Of a stretch of DNA of 64,000 nt, positions 43,301-57,952 are shown one piece after another. Below the pieces are notes generated by a model. The model was given only the letters and a program-made list of their open reading frames with translations. It was not told the origin of the DNA and did not search any database. The number at the start of each line of letters is the position of its first letter. The first letter of the stretch is position 1. The stretch is from Patella vulgata. Taxonomy: Eukaryota > Mollusca > Gastropoda > Patellidae. The DNA is taken from the NCBI RefSeq assembly GCF_932274485.2, contig NC_065883.2:67437210-67501209 (forward strand). Direction: 5' to 3'. Position numbers and translations under genes: made by a program.

Positions 43301-46300
43301 TTACATATTTTACATTCTGGAAGAGCAAAGAAAGGCAAATACTTAAAGCAATATCATGGAAGATAAGATATAGAGCTGATATTTTCACACTACAATAGTT
43401 ACAGAATAGATAATGTAAACTCAGTAAAGAGAATATGCTGAAACTTTCAATCAAATTACTTCACTCTCAGCCTAGATATCAGCGATACAATAACACTGTA
43501 GCCTCGGCTGTCATTGCTACTGTGTTACGATATTAAAGTCTCGATTATCAAGTTTACGGTTATTTTTCATCAACTGCAAAAAAAATCTGATGGTATTGAG
43601 AGTTGATTATGGTCTTGTCATGTTAATAAATATCTTATTAATAATTTATTTAACATTTAAGGCGTAAAGAAAGACCTGCAATAGGCAGATTTAGCTCTTG
43701 CATAATGTATGTTTAATTATATGTTAAATAATCAAATGAAATGAAATGAAATGGAGTTTAACGTCCTACTGTTCTGCTCCTAACCTGGGCTAATGAAGAC
43801 GGGCATACGCCATACAGTGTGCTATGAGGGAAATTTTGCCCGGACAGCGGCACTACGGCCTACTCTTATATCGAATTCCAACTGCCAAGGGATCTTTTAC
43901 GTGCACGCCAATGTGTACACGGGACCTCGGTTTTTCGTCCCATCTGAACGACTAGATAGCTTTCCTTGTCAGCCCCTCCGTCCTGCATCACTGACAAGGG
44001 AGAACCACGCCGGAAAATCTGGATGAACTTTCTCGGCCAATGCAGGGATCGAACACCCGACCTCCTGGCTAGCGAGCTAGCGTCTTACCCACTTAGCCAC
44101 AGGATCCCCTGTTAAATAATCAATCTTAGTACATATTAGCATGGAATAAGTTGTGAAAAATGGCATTTTGCTTCAAAAATGCATGATCGGCACCATTAAA
44201 ACTAAGTCGTCAGATATATCCTGATTTACATTTTTTTACCTTTAAAATTTCATATCCCACAATACTCCTGGAGCTGGTGAGCAGACGGCGTAGCATCCCA
44301 TATCCAGACATGTTCATAAATTCTTCTGCCAGACGTGGGAACCGGTTGATGATGACGAACAACTGACGAATAGCTTTACTCTGTAACTGTTCGGCTTTCT
44401 TTCTGTCATTTTCACCCTCCTTTACAGTACTTTCATAAATCTGGAACATAAATTACAATGAAATAATATTGGCTTAGAGTCTGCAGATACAGTGTGCTAT
44501 GAGGAAAATTAAGGGTTCTTTTACGTGCATGGCAACGAGTACTTGGGACCCTGGTTCTTCGCTCAATCCAAACAAATGACTAAATGTCTTTCTTTGGAAG
44601 GCCCCGCTGTGGACGCCGATCTTTAATGATCACACCAACGATGTTCTCAAAACTATCATAAATATTTCAACCAATCATCACAGCTGAAACATTTGTTGCA
44701 GTACTTGATTGTGTCAGGATTATAGTTACACCACATCACGCAGTTATCTGGAACTTTGATTCCATGTCACTCAATTCAGAAGATATTTGAAAACAGACAT
44801 GAACCTCATTCTCATGGAATTTAGAGCACTATAATATAAGACTTCTTCTTATTGTTGTTTTACAGTCTAAAATGAATCCAGTTTCAATTTTAGACTCTTA
44901 AATTTAAATGTTACCTTGGCAACCAAAAAGATGAAAGATCCAATTCCTCCTGTCTGTTCTGCAGCTTTCTCAAAGCCATTATTAACTGTAACATGAAGTT
45001 GTCCAGACACGATGCAACTTAATAAAGTGGGGATTTGGAATAAAAGAAAATCTTGAGCTGTGCCGGACTGTAAGGAACTTTGTCCCGTCTGTGGCTTGGA
45101 ACCGAAGTAACTTGCCGATTCAGGATATCTTGGTAGATATGTTAACAGTAACGAGCTCTGTAATATATATATATAAATAAATAAACAAAAATGAAATTAA
45201 ATGGGTTTTAACATCCTACTGTTCTGCTCCTGAACTGGGCTAATGAAGACAGGCATACACCATACAGTGTACTATGGCCTACTCTTATATCAAATTCCAA
45301 CCGACAAGAGATCTTTTACATGTAAGCCAATGTATACACAGGGCCTATGTTTTTTTTTTGTCCCATCTGAGTGACTAGACTGCTGTCTTTGCCAGGCCCT
45401 CCATCTTGTACTACTGACAAGGAGAAACCACGTTGGAAAATCCTGATGGACTTTCTCGGCCAATGCAGGGATCGAACATGCGTCCTCCAGGCTAGCTAGC
45501 CAGCGTCTTACCCACTTAGCCAAAATAAATAAATAAATAATACAGCATTCTTCAGTATCTCGGAAGATGCATGGGCCACCAAGAACCATCCTAATGTACA
45601 CCAAAAACAATTGAAACGCAACAGAAATTCAAAACCTTCAACCATTTAATACCAGGAAAAATACAGTATTTTACGCTTACCCTGGCTTTATCAATATCCA
45701 GTACATGAGCACTTCCTACTAATATATCAGACGACAGGTTTCCATTGCAGACGACATCTTTGTTCAAACATGGAGAATAGATAACTCGGGTGTTCACACA
45801 ATCACATTTACTGAATGATGAACAATTTAAACCCAACGTAAACAGGTGAAACCACCATTCTTCACTAAAATCACAACCTGAAAAACAGAATGGAATGCAT
45901 ATATATCAAAATCTCAACCTGAAAATATATCAGTCACGTCAGGACCAGCATATTGTATATTTTTAAATCAGGAAACCTTCACAAAATGTCTGCCAGATGA
46001 CGACCAGCTACTGTAAACTTCCATCCTTCCATTCCGGATACCAAACAGAATAACAGACGCAATAATGGATAAAAAATTTCGCTAATTTACATTTGAATAA
46101 CAAAAGGAATACTGGATTTATTATTTACCTTTGATGGAATAAGGGATTCATTATTTACCTTTGATGGAATAAGGAATTTATTATTTACCTTTGATGGAAT
46201 AAGGGATTCATTATTTACCTTTGATGGAATAAGGGATTTATTATTTACCTTTGATGAAATAAGATATCTATTATTTACCGTTGATGGAATAAAGGATTTA

Positions 46301-49300
46301 TTATTTACCTTTGATGGAATACCTGATTTTTTTTTACCTTTGATGGAATAAAGGATTTATTATTTACCTTTGATGGAATAAGGGATTAGTTATTTACCTT
46401 CGATGGAATAACAGATTTATTAATTACCTTTGATGGAATAAGGGATTTATTATTTACCTTTGGTGGAATAACAGATTCATTATTTACCTTTGATGGAATA
46501 AGGGATTCATTATTTACCTTTGTAGGAATAAGGGATTTATTATTTACCTTTGAATAGCATGATGTTTCCCAACATATATCGACATGACTGAGAATATACT
46601 GAATCTTTTGCTAGGCAACCAATGAACATAGAGGGTGAAACCTTGATATTTTTCTTATAAGCTGAGGCTGGATGATCTAGATGAAATTCTTTGTGGATCC
46701 AGCCATTTACAGTCAATGTCAACTGAAATGAAAACAGTATATCAGTCCTTCGAGTGGCATTGAACAGTAACACACTAAAAACTATTTATGGAATAAGAAT
46801 TACTGGTTTATTAACATGCAACGTTTCCATGACGATACTCTTGTCTTTATAACCCTACTACATGTATGTTTACAGTCAAAAATTCTGATGGCGAGCATAA
46901 ATGAGGTAGCTGAGTTGTAAGGATATTACTGGACTCTCAGTGGTGCAAGATAAAGGGTTTTGCAAGGAACAGTGTCTAGTAACTAGTTGTTAGGATGGGA
47001 CAAAAAAACCAAGGTCCTGTGTACATGTTCACATGCTCGTAAAAGAACCCTTGACAGTTGGAATTCGAAATAAGAGTAGGATGTTGCACTGCTGTCCAGA
47101 CAAAATTCCCTCAAAGCACAATGCATGGTGTACTCATGTCTTCAATAGCACAGTCAATGCAGAAAAGTAGGACGTTAAACCTCATTTCATATCATTTAAT
47201 TTCTAGACAGCACCACTGACAAAGGGAAACCAAACAGACAAACCCCAATGAACTTTCTTTTCAAATTATTTTTTTTTTGTCTGGAGATTTCAGATGCAAA
47301 ATTCCCCATAGAATGAAATTTCAAATTGGTGTATTAAGAAAAGAATAAGTACCTTCCCTAGCTGTGTACTACCATCCAGTGATTCTTTATAAGAGATGAC
47401 AAGATGCTGCCATTGACTGAAACTTATCACATTATCAGCAGACACTTCCACCAGCAGACCTGGTTCAGAATACGCTGATGTTATCCTTAATATATAAAAC
47501 ATTTACATGTATATTCTTTGAGCGGACCTGTTACCACTGTTTGTTGTGTATTTTATACACGGTGAAGAGTCCATTTGCTGATTACACTATTCTGCCTGTA
47601 CCATTTTTTTTAGGACTTCGAATTTTGTCTAATGGTTGGGAATGTTCGTACTTGGTTTTATTTTATTTTATTTAGCAATTGACATACGTCGCTTTAATTA
47701 AAATAGTAATTGTGTTCCATTTCATGTTTTTGTGTTTATTATGTACATGTATATTACAAGTTTATCACAAATTAAGAACTCAAACTAATTTGATCTTCTT
47801 AAAGGTGTCACATTCCGGGCTCAAGGGAGATGGATCAGTATGTGGTTTGGGCTGGTTGTAGAAAATGCGGAGTCCAATTTGGGAGGCCTGAAGTTACAGG
47901 ATAGGAATACATTTTTGCAGGATATAAATAACTGTAACCAGGTCTATATTCATTCATATTTAAAGCTAAATAATATGCTTTACTTCACAATTAATGATTG
48001 CTTAATACTTGAAAATAGACACATCTGGCAGCCCTGATGCCAGATTGCCTGAACAATTTTTAAGTTGGTGAGTTTCTGGGAGTTACATGCGAGTTAAGAC
48101 AAACTGTGTTATGGCCATCTACAAAGTTCTTGAATCTTAAAAATTTCCACATACAGGGTCGTTTTTTGGCACATTTGACTAATTTTTCCAAATCGGGCCC
48201 CTTTCTATTACGGGGCCCGATTTGGAAAAATTAGTCAAATGTGCCAAAAAACGACCCTGTATGTGGAAATTTGTAAGATTCAAAAACTTTGTAGATGGCC
48301 ATAACATAGGTTTTTTTTAACTCCCATGTAAAGATTGGGCTTGGTTATTTTTATATAAATTAATAACTATATTGATACTATAAGACTTGAATATTGTTCC
48401 CTAAGACTTGGGTAACTGTCCGACCCCATAGGCAGGATGAAAAGCTTTGTTGTATTAAACAGTCTTGAATAAGTCAATGAAACACATCAAAGTCAATGGA
48501 TCTTACCTGAATACCAAGGCTGTTGTTTTAGTGTCCAACCACATCTCAAAACGTTTTTGTGGATTTCCTAGTGATAAGATGTGTGTATATTCCCGAGGCA
48601 TTGTTCCGTTAAATGATGAGGATCTTGGTCTGACTTCTGGTGGAGAATCACCACTTGTATTTGGATCTATAAATATAAACATCCAAGATTCATACAACAA
48701 AATACAGTACGGAGTAAATACTGCCATAAATTAGCCATCTAAGATTCATACAACAAAATACAGTATAGAGTAAATACCGCCATAAATTAGCCACAACTTC
48801 AAACTTAAAGTCAGAATAGTGTCTAGTTGTTCGGATAGGATAAAAACCATTGGTAGCTTGTTGACCATCATCAAGCAGATGGAAATCAATAAAAGGAACA
48901 GGTACAATATCCTTCATAGCTTGGCAGCATGTTAATGAACACCAGACAGTTGGTAATAGTGCCGCTGTCTGGCCTAAAATATCCCTCATAGCACACTGTA
49001 TGGCAGTGGTTCTCAACCTTTTTTTGCCACCGGCACACCTTGGAACACATAAAAAAAATAGCGGCACACCTGGCTAAATATATGACAGATATTTGAATTT
49101 TGCAAAATAAAAACATGGCCAGTCATATACTGCATGCAACTGTAGACAGAGACTAGCCATAGACACATAGAATAACTCAAACTAGATAAAGAAAAACACA
49201 GCTATGAACTTATCAGTAGACACCAGTAAATACTCAATTAGGATCACATGGTTTTTCACATTTTCATAGTGTGCCATTCAAAATTTGGCGGCACACTTAG

Positions 49301-52300
49301 GAAGATCTTGTGGCACACCTGTGTGCCGCGACACACTGGTTGAGAACCACTGCTGTATGGACTGGTTGGTAAAGAAATGTAAGACGTTGAACTGTTTTGT
49401 TGTGAATGTGCTTAGAAACACTCATGTGTAATGAAGCACTAAACTGAGCAATAATAATAATAATAATAATAATATCCCTTCAATAAGCAGTAGGTAGTTG
49501 TGCTACTGTCAGGGCAAAAATTCACTCATAACTTATATTTGATGCAGAAATTAGGATGTTCGATCAACTTACTTGTATTTTGGCTTGTATCGTTTGGTTT
49601 CTTGTTGTCAACAGGCGTTACAGGCGTTGATGATTTCTGTGTTAACACTTCAGCGTTTATCCACATAGAAATGCTAAATCCTGTCTGTAATGGTGGCCAT
49701 GTTAGTCTATCTTTTAATGGACACTGAATGGCACTTCCTATCTCGTTCTGATGTTCATCATTTTGATTCAGTCGAAGACCATCTTAAAAATAAAATCATC
49801 ATCAAGCAATTATATATATCATTCAAAATAAGTGAATATCATGTATTGACTTTTTGTGCCACTGCAATAGACATTCTATGGAATTAACTACATGTATATG
49901 TCAACTCCAACTATTTAGAAGTGTAAATTAGAAAATCAAGGTGTTTACCTGTATCTATGATGTCATCAAACTGAACAACTGTTGGCGGTGGATCTGGTTT
50001 CGGTGGAACTGGGAATTCCAACATGTGTGATGGATGAATGGATGAATTTTCAACAATTCCCAGAAACATTGACAACAAACAATCCTACAAAATAGAGAGA
50101 GATGGATCGAGTTTAATGTCCACTAGGTCATTTTGGGACTAACATATGGTTCAATTTTTTATTTCTATAACTCGCTTGTGCATATGGGTCTTTAGAAGTA
50201 GGATGAAAGCAGAGGACCCGGAGAAAACCCTGAGGTTTGACATGCAACCCAACTCCTTGTCACGTACAAACGGGGAATCGGAACCATGCAACACCCACTT
50301 GACTCAATTACAGGCCATGTGATCTAATGTGCAGGTGGTAAACCATTCACTCAACCCTTCCCCCACATGACATGAGGAAGGATGTTAGTCACTATAATAT
50401 AAATTAGACCATACTTCTTTTTTTTATCGTTGCCACTGATATAGAGAAATGTGCCTATAGATTTTCAGCAGTGGGAGGAAACCGGAGGACCCGGCGAAAA
50501 CCCACAAGGTTGGAAAGGCAACCCTACTCTTTGTCACATACAAGTTGGGGATCAAAACCATGTTATGTTTTTACGCGCATGCGTTAATCCACTGTACCAC
50601 CTAACCCCCTACTCTACTTACTATATTAGCTCCTGGGATGCGGAATAGTTTCAGGAAGAGATTGAGTTCCCGGGCCGATATCTGTTGTTGGGCCATCAGT
50701 TGTATTAATGATAACAACACTTCTCGTTCTATTATATCTACAAATATAAACAAATAAAATAATAAAACATGGTGGCTCGTTCTATTATATCTACAAATAT
50801 AAACAAATAAAATAATAAAACATGGTGGCTCGTTCTATTATATCTACAAATATAAACAAATAAAATAATAAAACATGGTGGCTCATTCTATATATCTACA
50901 AATATAAACAAATTAAATAATTAAACATGGTCGCTCGTTCTATTATATCTACAAATATAAACAAATAAAATAATAAAACATGGTGGCTCTATGAGTGAGA
51001 TGCTGGCTCACTAACCAAGAGGTCCCAGGTTTGATCCTGGTGTTGGGTGGCTTGGCAAGTTCTTCAGAATTTATCAGCTTGGTTTTCCCTTTGTCAGTGG
51101 TACATGATGGGGGGCCTGGCATGCACATAAAGAACTCTTGATAGTTGGAATTTGACAAATAGTTGGTGGAAATGGCATGACTGGGCTAATTCTCCCTCAT
51201 CGCACACAGCACGGTTCATGCCCATCTTCATTAGCATGGTTGGTGCAGAACTGTATGACCTTAAACTCTTTTCCATTTCATTTTCATAATATATCAAGTA
51301 ACAAGAGATATGGACTTAGTGAATGAAATGATGTTTAACATCCTACATTCCTGCACCAACCACATTCGTGAAGCTTGGCACATGACATACAGTAAGATAT
51401 GAGGGAAAGTTTGTCAACTCTTCCTCAAATTCCAATTGTCAAGGTTTTTATTAAATCTATGGAAAGTGGACATTGGTTTTTGTCCCATCTTAACAATTCG
51501 ACACTTTTCCCCAGCCAGACCTCCATTTCATTGGAAAATCCTGAGAAACTTTCTCGACCAACAGTGTGACCGAACCAATGACTTCTTAGTTAGTGCAATA
51601 CCCCTACCAATCCATTAGTTAATTTTTAGCTGGTGTACATGAATCACACAAACATGAACCTCATCTGAAAACATTTAAAAAATGCTGTTCCACGTTTCGT
51701 GATTCCTCAACGGTCTTCCACACATGTATGTTTCACTTAAAGAATAAATTCTATACATACCTTGATGTGTTCCAGTTTTACAAATCAACTTGTCCTTAAA
51801 ACCATCCAGAATAATCTCCAACAGACCCTTAAAAACAAAAACAAAATCTTTATTAAAAAAATTGATGAAAAGCTATTCCTGTTTTTTTTATAATATTCTA
51901 GTCAAAGTAAGAGTTGACCTAGAAAAAATTGCAACAGAAGGTTTCTTGGTACCGTTGTGTTCGTGCAATCGTCCTCTACAACATATCCAAAGTTCTCTGA
52001 TTTTCAGGCTGGGGAAAGGGCCTTATTTTTAATTAATTCAAAATGGCTGCAAAATATACCTTTGGAGTCCCTTTTGTTGTAGTCCAGTCAATCTAGATCA
52101 GTGGTTCCCAACTATTTGTCGGTTGCGACCCCATTCCAGAAACCACCATCTGATAGCGACCCACCGAGAAGAAAGACGATTGGCAATGTGGCAAGAGGTT
52201 TATAGATCAAAGATGTATATGGTTTTCATGAAAATATAGCATTTTTTCAAAAGTTTCAGAGATGACCCAGAATCTAGATTGACTGGACACAACAAAAGAT

Positions 52301-55300
52301 TTAATTCAGCAGTATCAAACTTTTTCTTATGTATTTATTTTCAAATAACTAGATATTATGCCTTTAGTTTATATAAGACATACATGTAGTGATAATATAA
52401 TTCCATCGTTTTAGCCGAAAAAAGTTAGGTGAGGTCAAAGGTTGCCACTTAAGGATTTCCCCTTCTTTATACATCTGACAATTTCATTGGCTGAAAGTGC
52501 TTTACTTTGTGTTAACCAGGCTTAACACTCACTACTTCTCTACATTATTAGACAATCAAGTAAACATACCTCTGAACACACAGCTTCAACTGCCAGACGA
52601 CTGTTCTTCAACACTTGCAACAGACGCAATAATCCGGGAACCAAGGTGGCGCTAGCTGTCGACGATTCTGGTTTTATAACTAACATCTCAATAAACAAAC
52701 GAAATACTGCAGGAAAACATAAATTATTGGAACTATTCACTTGTAGTCTCATTTTAGCATCCAGAGCTGTAAAAATACAAAAAGAAAATACCAACTAAAT
52801 GGTCATTTTAAAACATTAAAAAAACCCATTAAAAACAAGAACTCTCCAACCCTCTCCTGGCAAGAGAGAGAGAGAAACAACTAGGTCATTTCAGTGAACC
52901 TACTCCTTGTCATGTACAACCGTCTTCAATTAGCCCAGGTTAGGTGCAGAAGAGTAGGACGTTAAACCCCATTTCATTTCATTTCATTTGTCATGTACAA
53001 GCTTGAGATTGAAACCACTCCATATGACTCAATCACAGACCTTATTATCTAAAGTGCATGTGTTAGATCACTTGACCGCCTCCCATCATAGAGCTAAACC
53101 TGTTCCCCATTCATATGTGTTAGACCACTCGATCCCCTCCCATCCGTCCATAGAGCTAAACCTGTTCCACATTCATATATCTAGAATAAAATATTGTTTA
53201 CAAAAAAAAATATACCTTTTTTCCAATCTTCCTGTATGGTACCCTCAGTGTCAGCCTCATAGCCATGTTCCGTTAAAATATAATCTTGGTCTGATTCACT
53301 TGTCTGTTGACGAATTAATCGTAATTCATCTTCCTCGACCCAATCTTCTTCTTTTAAATTCTATAAAACATAAATTAACAATTGTGAGCCATCAGCTTTG
53401 TCCATGTTTGTTTTCTAACCCCAAGTTTTCATTCATTCACTCACCAACATGGATACCATCTGAGATGTTATAAATAAACTCATCAACATGGATACCATCT
53501 GAGATGTTATAAATAAACTCACCAACATAGATACTATCTGAGATTTTATAAATAAACTCTCCAACATAGATACTATCTGAGATGTTATAAATAAACTCAC
53601 CAAAGAGAATACTATCTGAGATGTTATAAATAAACTCACCAACATAGATACTATCTGAGATGTTATAAATAAACTCACCAACATATATACTATCTGAGAT
53701 GTTATAAATAAACTCACCAACATAGATACTATCTAAGATGTTATAAATAAACTCATCAACATGGATACCATCATAGATACATGTAGTAGAGTATCTGATA
53801 ATTTAACTCACCAACATGGAGACTATCTGATAATTTAACTCACCAACATAGAGATTATCTGATAATTTAACTCATCAACATGGAAACTATCTGATAATTT
53901 AACTCATCAACATGGAAACTATCTGATAATTTAACTCACCAACATGGAGACTATCTGAGGATATGAATACTCTAATATGGATGGTATCTGAGGTAAAGCT
54001 GCATTTAATAACATATCAAATAAAGCACGTAGTTTTGTTGGTTCTAATTCTGTACACTGTCGTAATGATGACATCAGCCTCATCCACATCTCCTCCTCAT
54101 TTCCTCTCTAATAAAATAACAACGTAAAGAAATGAAATAAGGTTTAATATGCTACTTTTATGCACCAACCAGGCTAATGAAAATGGGGATATACCATTTT
54201 GTCTGGACAGCTGCATTTCCAACAGTTTGAATTGTTTGACAGAATAGGATAGGCATCAAATTTAATGACTGGTCAATACATATTTATCTTTGGTTAGGCC
54301 TGTAATGTTAAGGAGAATAGATTAGCTTTGATTAGGTGTGCAATGCAAAGGAGGAGAAATTAGCTTTGGTTAGTGTGTAATGCTAAGGAGGAGAGATTAG
54401 CTTTAGTTTTGTGTGCAATGCTAAGGAGTAGAGGTTAGCTTGGGTTAGGTGTGCAATATTAAGGAGAATAGATTAGCTTTGGTTAGGTGTGTAACGTTAA
54501 GAAGGGGGTGATTTGCTTTATTTAGGTGTGCAATGTTGTGGAGGGGAGATTAACTTTGGTTAGGTGTGTAATGTTAAGGAGGAGAAATAGCTATGCTAGG
54601 TGTGCAATGTTAACTCGACTAACACAGCCATTGCTAACTTTCATGAACTCATGGGTAATTTTAAACACTTACCTTTTGTGAAGGACTGATGGTCTGACAG
54701 GAGAAACAAACAATCATCACAGCTTCAATGAATGCCAGCTTCGACTGATGACAAGAGAATGAACTCGGCTTAGACATATAATTACAACCTGTCGTTGTTT
54801 TCTCTTCTTCCGATTTTTTATCATCCGTGTTTCCCATTTCCACCAACAGTTCCAAGGCAAGAACCAAACTTTCCTTGACAATAACATTAAGACACGGTGA
54901 GTTCTTGTAAAATATCCTGAATGTCGGACTGTTGACGCATAATTTTGCGCAAGTAAGCCACATGTCAAGCAGAACAGGGAGATCTTTCATCATGTCCTGA
55001 TGGTAGAATTTCATCTGACAAATACCTTCCTTAGTAGCTGCTTCCACACCTCCATCCTTTTTAAGAGATTGACTTTCTTCGGATTTTTCAGGTGTTGTTT
55101 CCGATTCGTTTTTATCCTTCCATCTTTGACACTCCATCGCTAATTTCTCGGCCGATCCAGATTTTTCTAATTGACTTGTGATGTGAAGACGTTGGAACGC
55201 TGATGTTATCATACATGTTTTTCTGGCAAGTACGTCAATAAAATTCTGCATTACGGAACCACCAGTATATTCGGAGGTCAGCTCACTTGATTCATATTTT

Positions 55301-57906
55301 GATTCGTGATTCTGAATTGTCTGCTCGTCTATCATAATCAAAGCTTCAAAAACTCCAAGAACAGGACCACGGAGCTGTTCATCTTCTATAAGTTCATGCA
55401 AGCGACCTAACCCCTGTTTCCCCAAAAAGGCCTTCATGACTTTGTCCACGTGCAAAACATATGGCAGAGCTGACACGCAGAATAACATGGTTGAACTTGG
55501 AACAGACACTACCAATGGATGTTGTTCGTCACTTGAGGAACGAGAAGATATATCGGTACATGGCTGTGAGTCGACATCAGAGACGATAGATTTCAAAACT
55601 TGTTGATAGATCCCAAAAAATAATTCCTCTTTGATGTCATTGTTACCCTTGACAGCTAGAACTATGAGCTGTTTACTGACTACCAACGCTAAATTGTTGT
55701 CACCCGCCAACACATAATCTCGAAGTTGTCGCAATGGACGCCATCTTTGTAGAGACCGCTGCTTTTTGGCGGCTATTAAATCACTACTTGAGAAACCACT
55801 GTCCAATATTAACGATTTGCTAATATCGATAGATGCTTGACTAGTGGGAGAATCCTGCAGGAAACATTGTTGACATAGACTAGTTGGATGTTGCAATGGT
55901 TTTTTCGGATCTGCGATGCCTTGAAAATTAGTCAACAATAGATTAATCAATGTCTCTAAATAAAAGTTGCTCATAGCAGACGACAATTGCGGCAGAAGAG
56001 GAACAAACACATTGATGACGCTTTTAGGTTGCAGGCAGCAGCAGACACCTGGGTTCGACAACGTGGTCAAAAGCTGCACTTGCATCCTTTTCTGCTTAAC
56101 CATAGAAACCAGGTCCAGAAGGTACCCAGACCAAACGGCCACCGCACAATCGGAATGAGTTTCAAAAGCTGGTTTTGAAGACCCCTCGGAGGACAAAAAA
56201 CTTTTAAAAATGTCTTCTACTTTTGTCTGTGAGCTGCCATGTTTTATAGAATCAAGTCTGGTGAATGTTTTTCCGTCTGCCTTTTGACCTATCGTTTCTG
56301 TGTCTTCTTTCAAGGAAGCAGCCATTCCCAGAATTCCATGGTGATGATCATAATATACGCTATAGTCACAGTTACGATGTCGATGTTTTAAACATTTAAC
56401 GGCATGGATATAATTAACTTTCAGTATTTTTAACGTATTTATTAAATTACCAATGAATTTTACAATATTGTCCACATTTTCGACACTTTTTGATTCAACA
56501 CCAAAGACTTCATTATCAATCATTTCTACTAAATATTTCATGTAACTAAATCCGTCATTCTGCGCAAAAAGGTCCATTAATCCAATCGCTTCGTTGATGA
56601 AGGTAGGATTGAAAGGCAAATGCTGAAAGATGATTTCAAATAAGATGACAGTTCCATTGATCACATCTTCCACAAGGCAATATGCAACTTTGTCACATTT
56701 CAAACGGTTATCCGTTAATTTATAACCACTGGAAAGATAATCAAATAATTTTTGTATTAACCCATGTCCCGTGAGTATTCGTACGCCATGTTGATGCGTT
56801 GCTATGATACTGCTGACGGTAAAGATAGATCTTAACAAATAACTTAATATCACATTTTTGATTTTATCTGGCCAAGAACACATTTTTGAGGAATCTACGA
56901 CATGTTCTGGATCATTGGGTATGTCTGCTGTGACCGTCTGGTTTGTGTTTAATGTGGCGTCTGCCCGTGAGAATTGTTCGTTTAACAAATGTAATAAATG
57001 GGGTAAAATGGACGAAGATAACGATTTTCCAGGTGACGTCTGATCCAAGTCTAACTTGCTCAATTCGTTAATAATATCTAAAACAAGTTTTACAAGTTCT
57101 GCAGCACTGAATGATTTTTCTGGTTTCACGATATTCGGATAGGACAAAATATCATCATCAGAGTAGCAATCTTCATCTTTAGGGGCCAATACAGTCCGCA
57201 CCAGAGGCACTCCTTTTCGTTTAAACCTCGCTGGTTTCAATTTCGACGGAGATCTATCTCCCTCAGCCACCTCTTTGTCTGAATCATCCTCCTCAACATT
57301 ATATAAATGTTCATGATCAGCCCTTTTATGCCGACGGTATCCGTGTATATTTTCAGGAACTTTACGAACAGTTTTCGGCTCCTTCTCGCATCCAAATGAC
57401 TTTAACTTTGATAATTTTGAGACACAGGTAAAACAATGAATGATGGGAGACAGTTCTAAATCTGAAAAATACATTTTAAAAATAAACTTTGTATGTTTCA
57501 TGGCAACTCAGTTTTTTTTCTAGGTAAATTTACATGGTCTGAATAAGTTAATTAATGTCTAAGTAATAATTTAGATAACATTTCAGGCCTAAAGAAAGAC
57601 CTGCAGTAGGCAGATTGAGCTCCTGCATAATTATGTATGTTTAAAGTCTCTAATTATCATTTGAGTCTCTTTGCAAAATGGAGGGTTGGATAGCCGAATG
57701 GTTAGCGCATGCACGTTGTATCATACCGTCTGTCAATGAGTCAACTGGCATGGTTTCAATTCCCCTGTTGTATGTGACAAGGAGTAGGGTCGCCTGTCCA
57801 GCCTTGTGGTTTTTCTCTAGGTTTTCTCTGGGTCCTCCCGCTTCCTCCCACTGCTAAAGACTCCTTTGCACTGGCAAATTATTGAAATAAAATTGAACCA
57901 CATGTT

Positions 57907-57952
<46 letters not shown>

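Noticed and set aside
48503-48734. Plus-strand 89-codon frame over exon 11
   Set aside because: Shadow of LYST exon 11, whose minus-strand frame is conserved and spliced in phase.
53433-53723. 96-codon frame of 13-residue repeats ([13 protein letters not shown])
   Set aside because: It is the exon 4 donor minisatellite read through; not a separate gene or transmembrane repeat protein.
57683-57790. tRNA gene candidates with box A and box B
   Set aside because: These are SINE-A and SINE-B heads; arms do not pair into a full cloverleaf and they are followed by SINE bodies.
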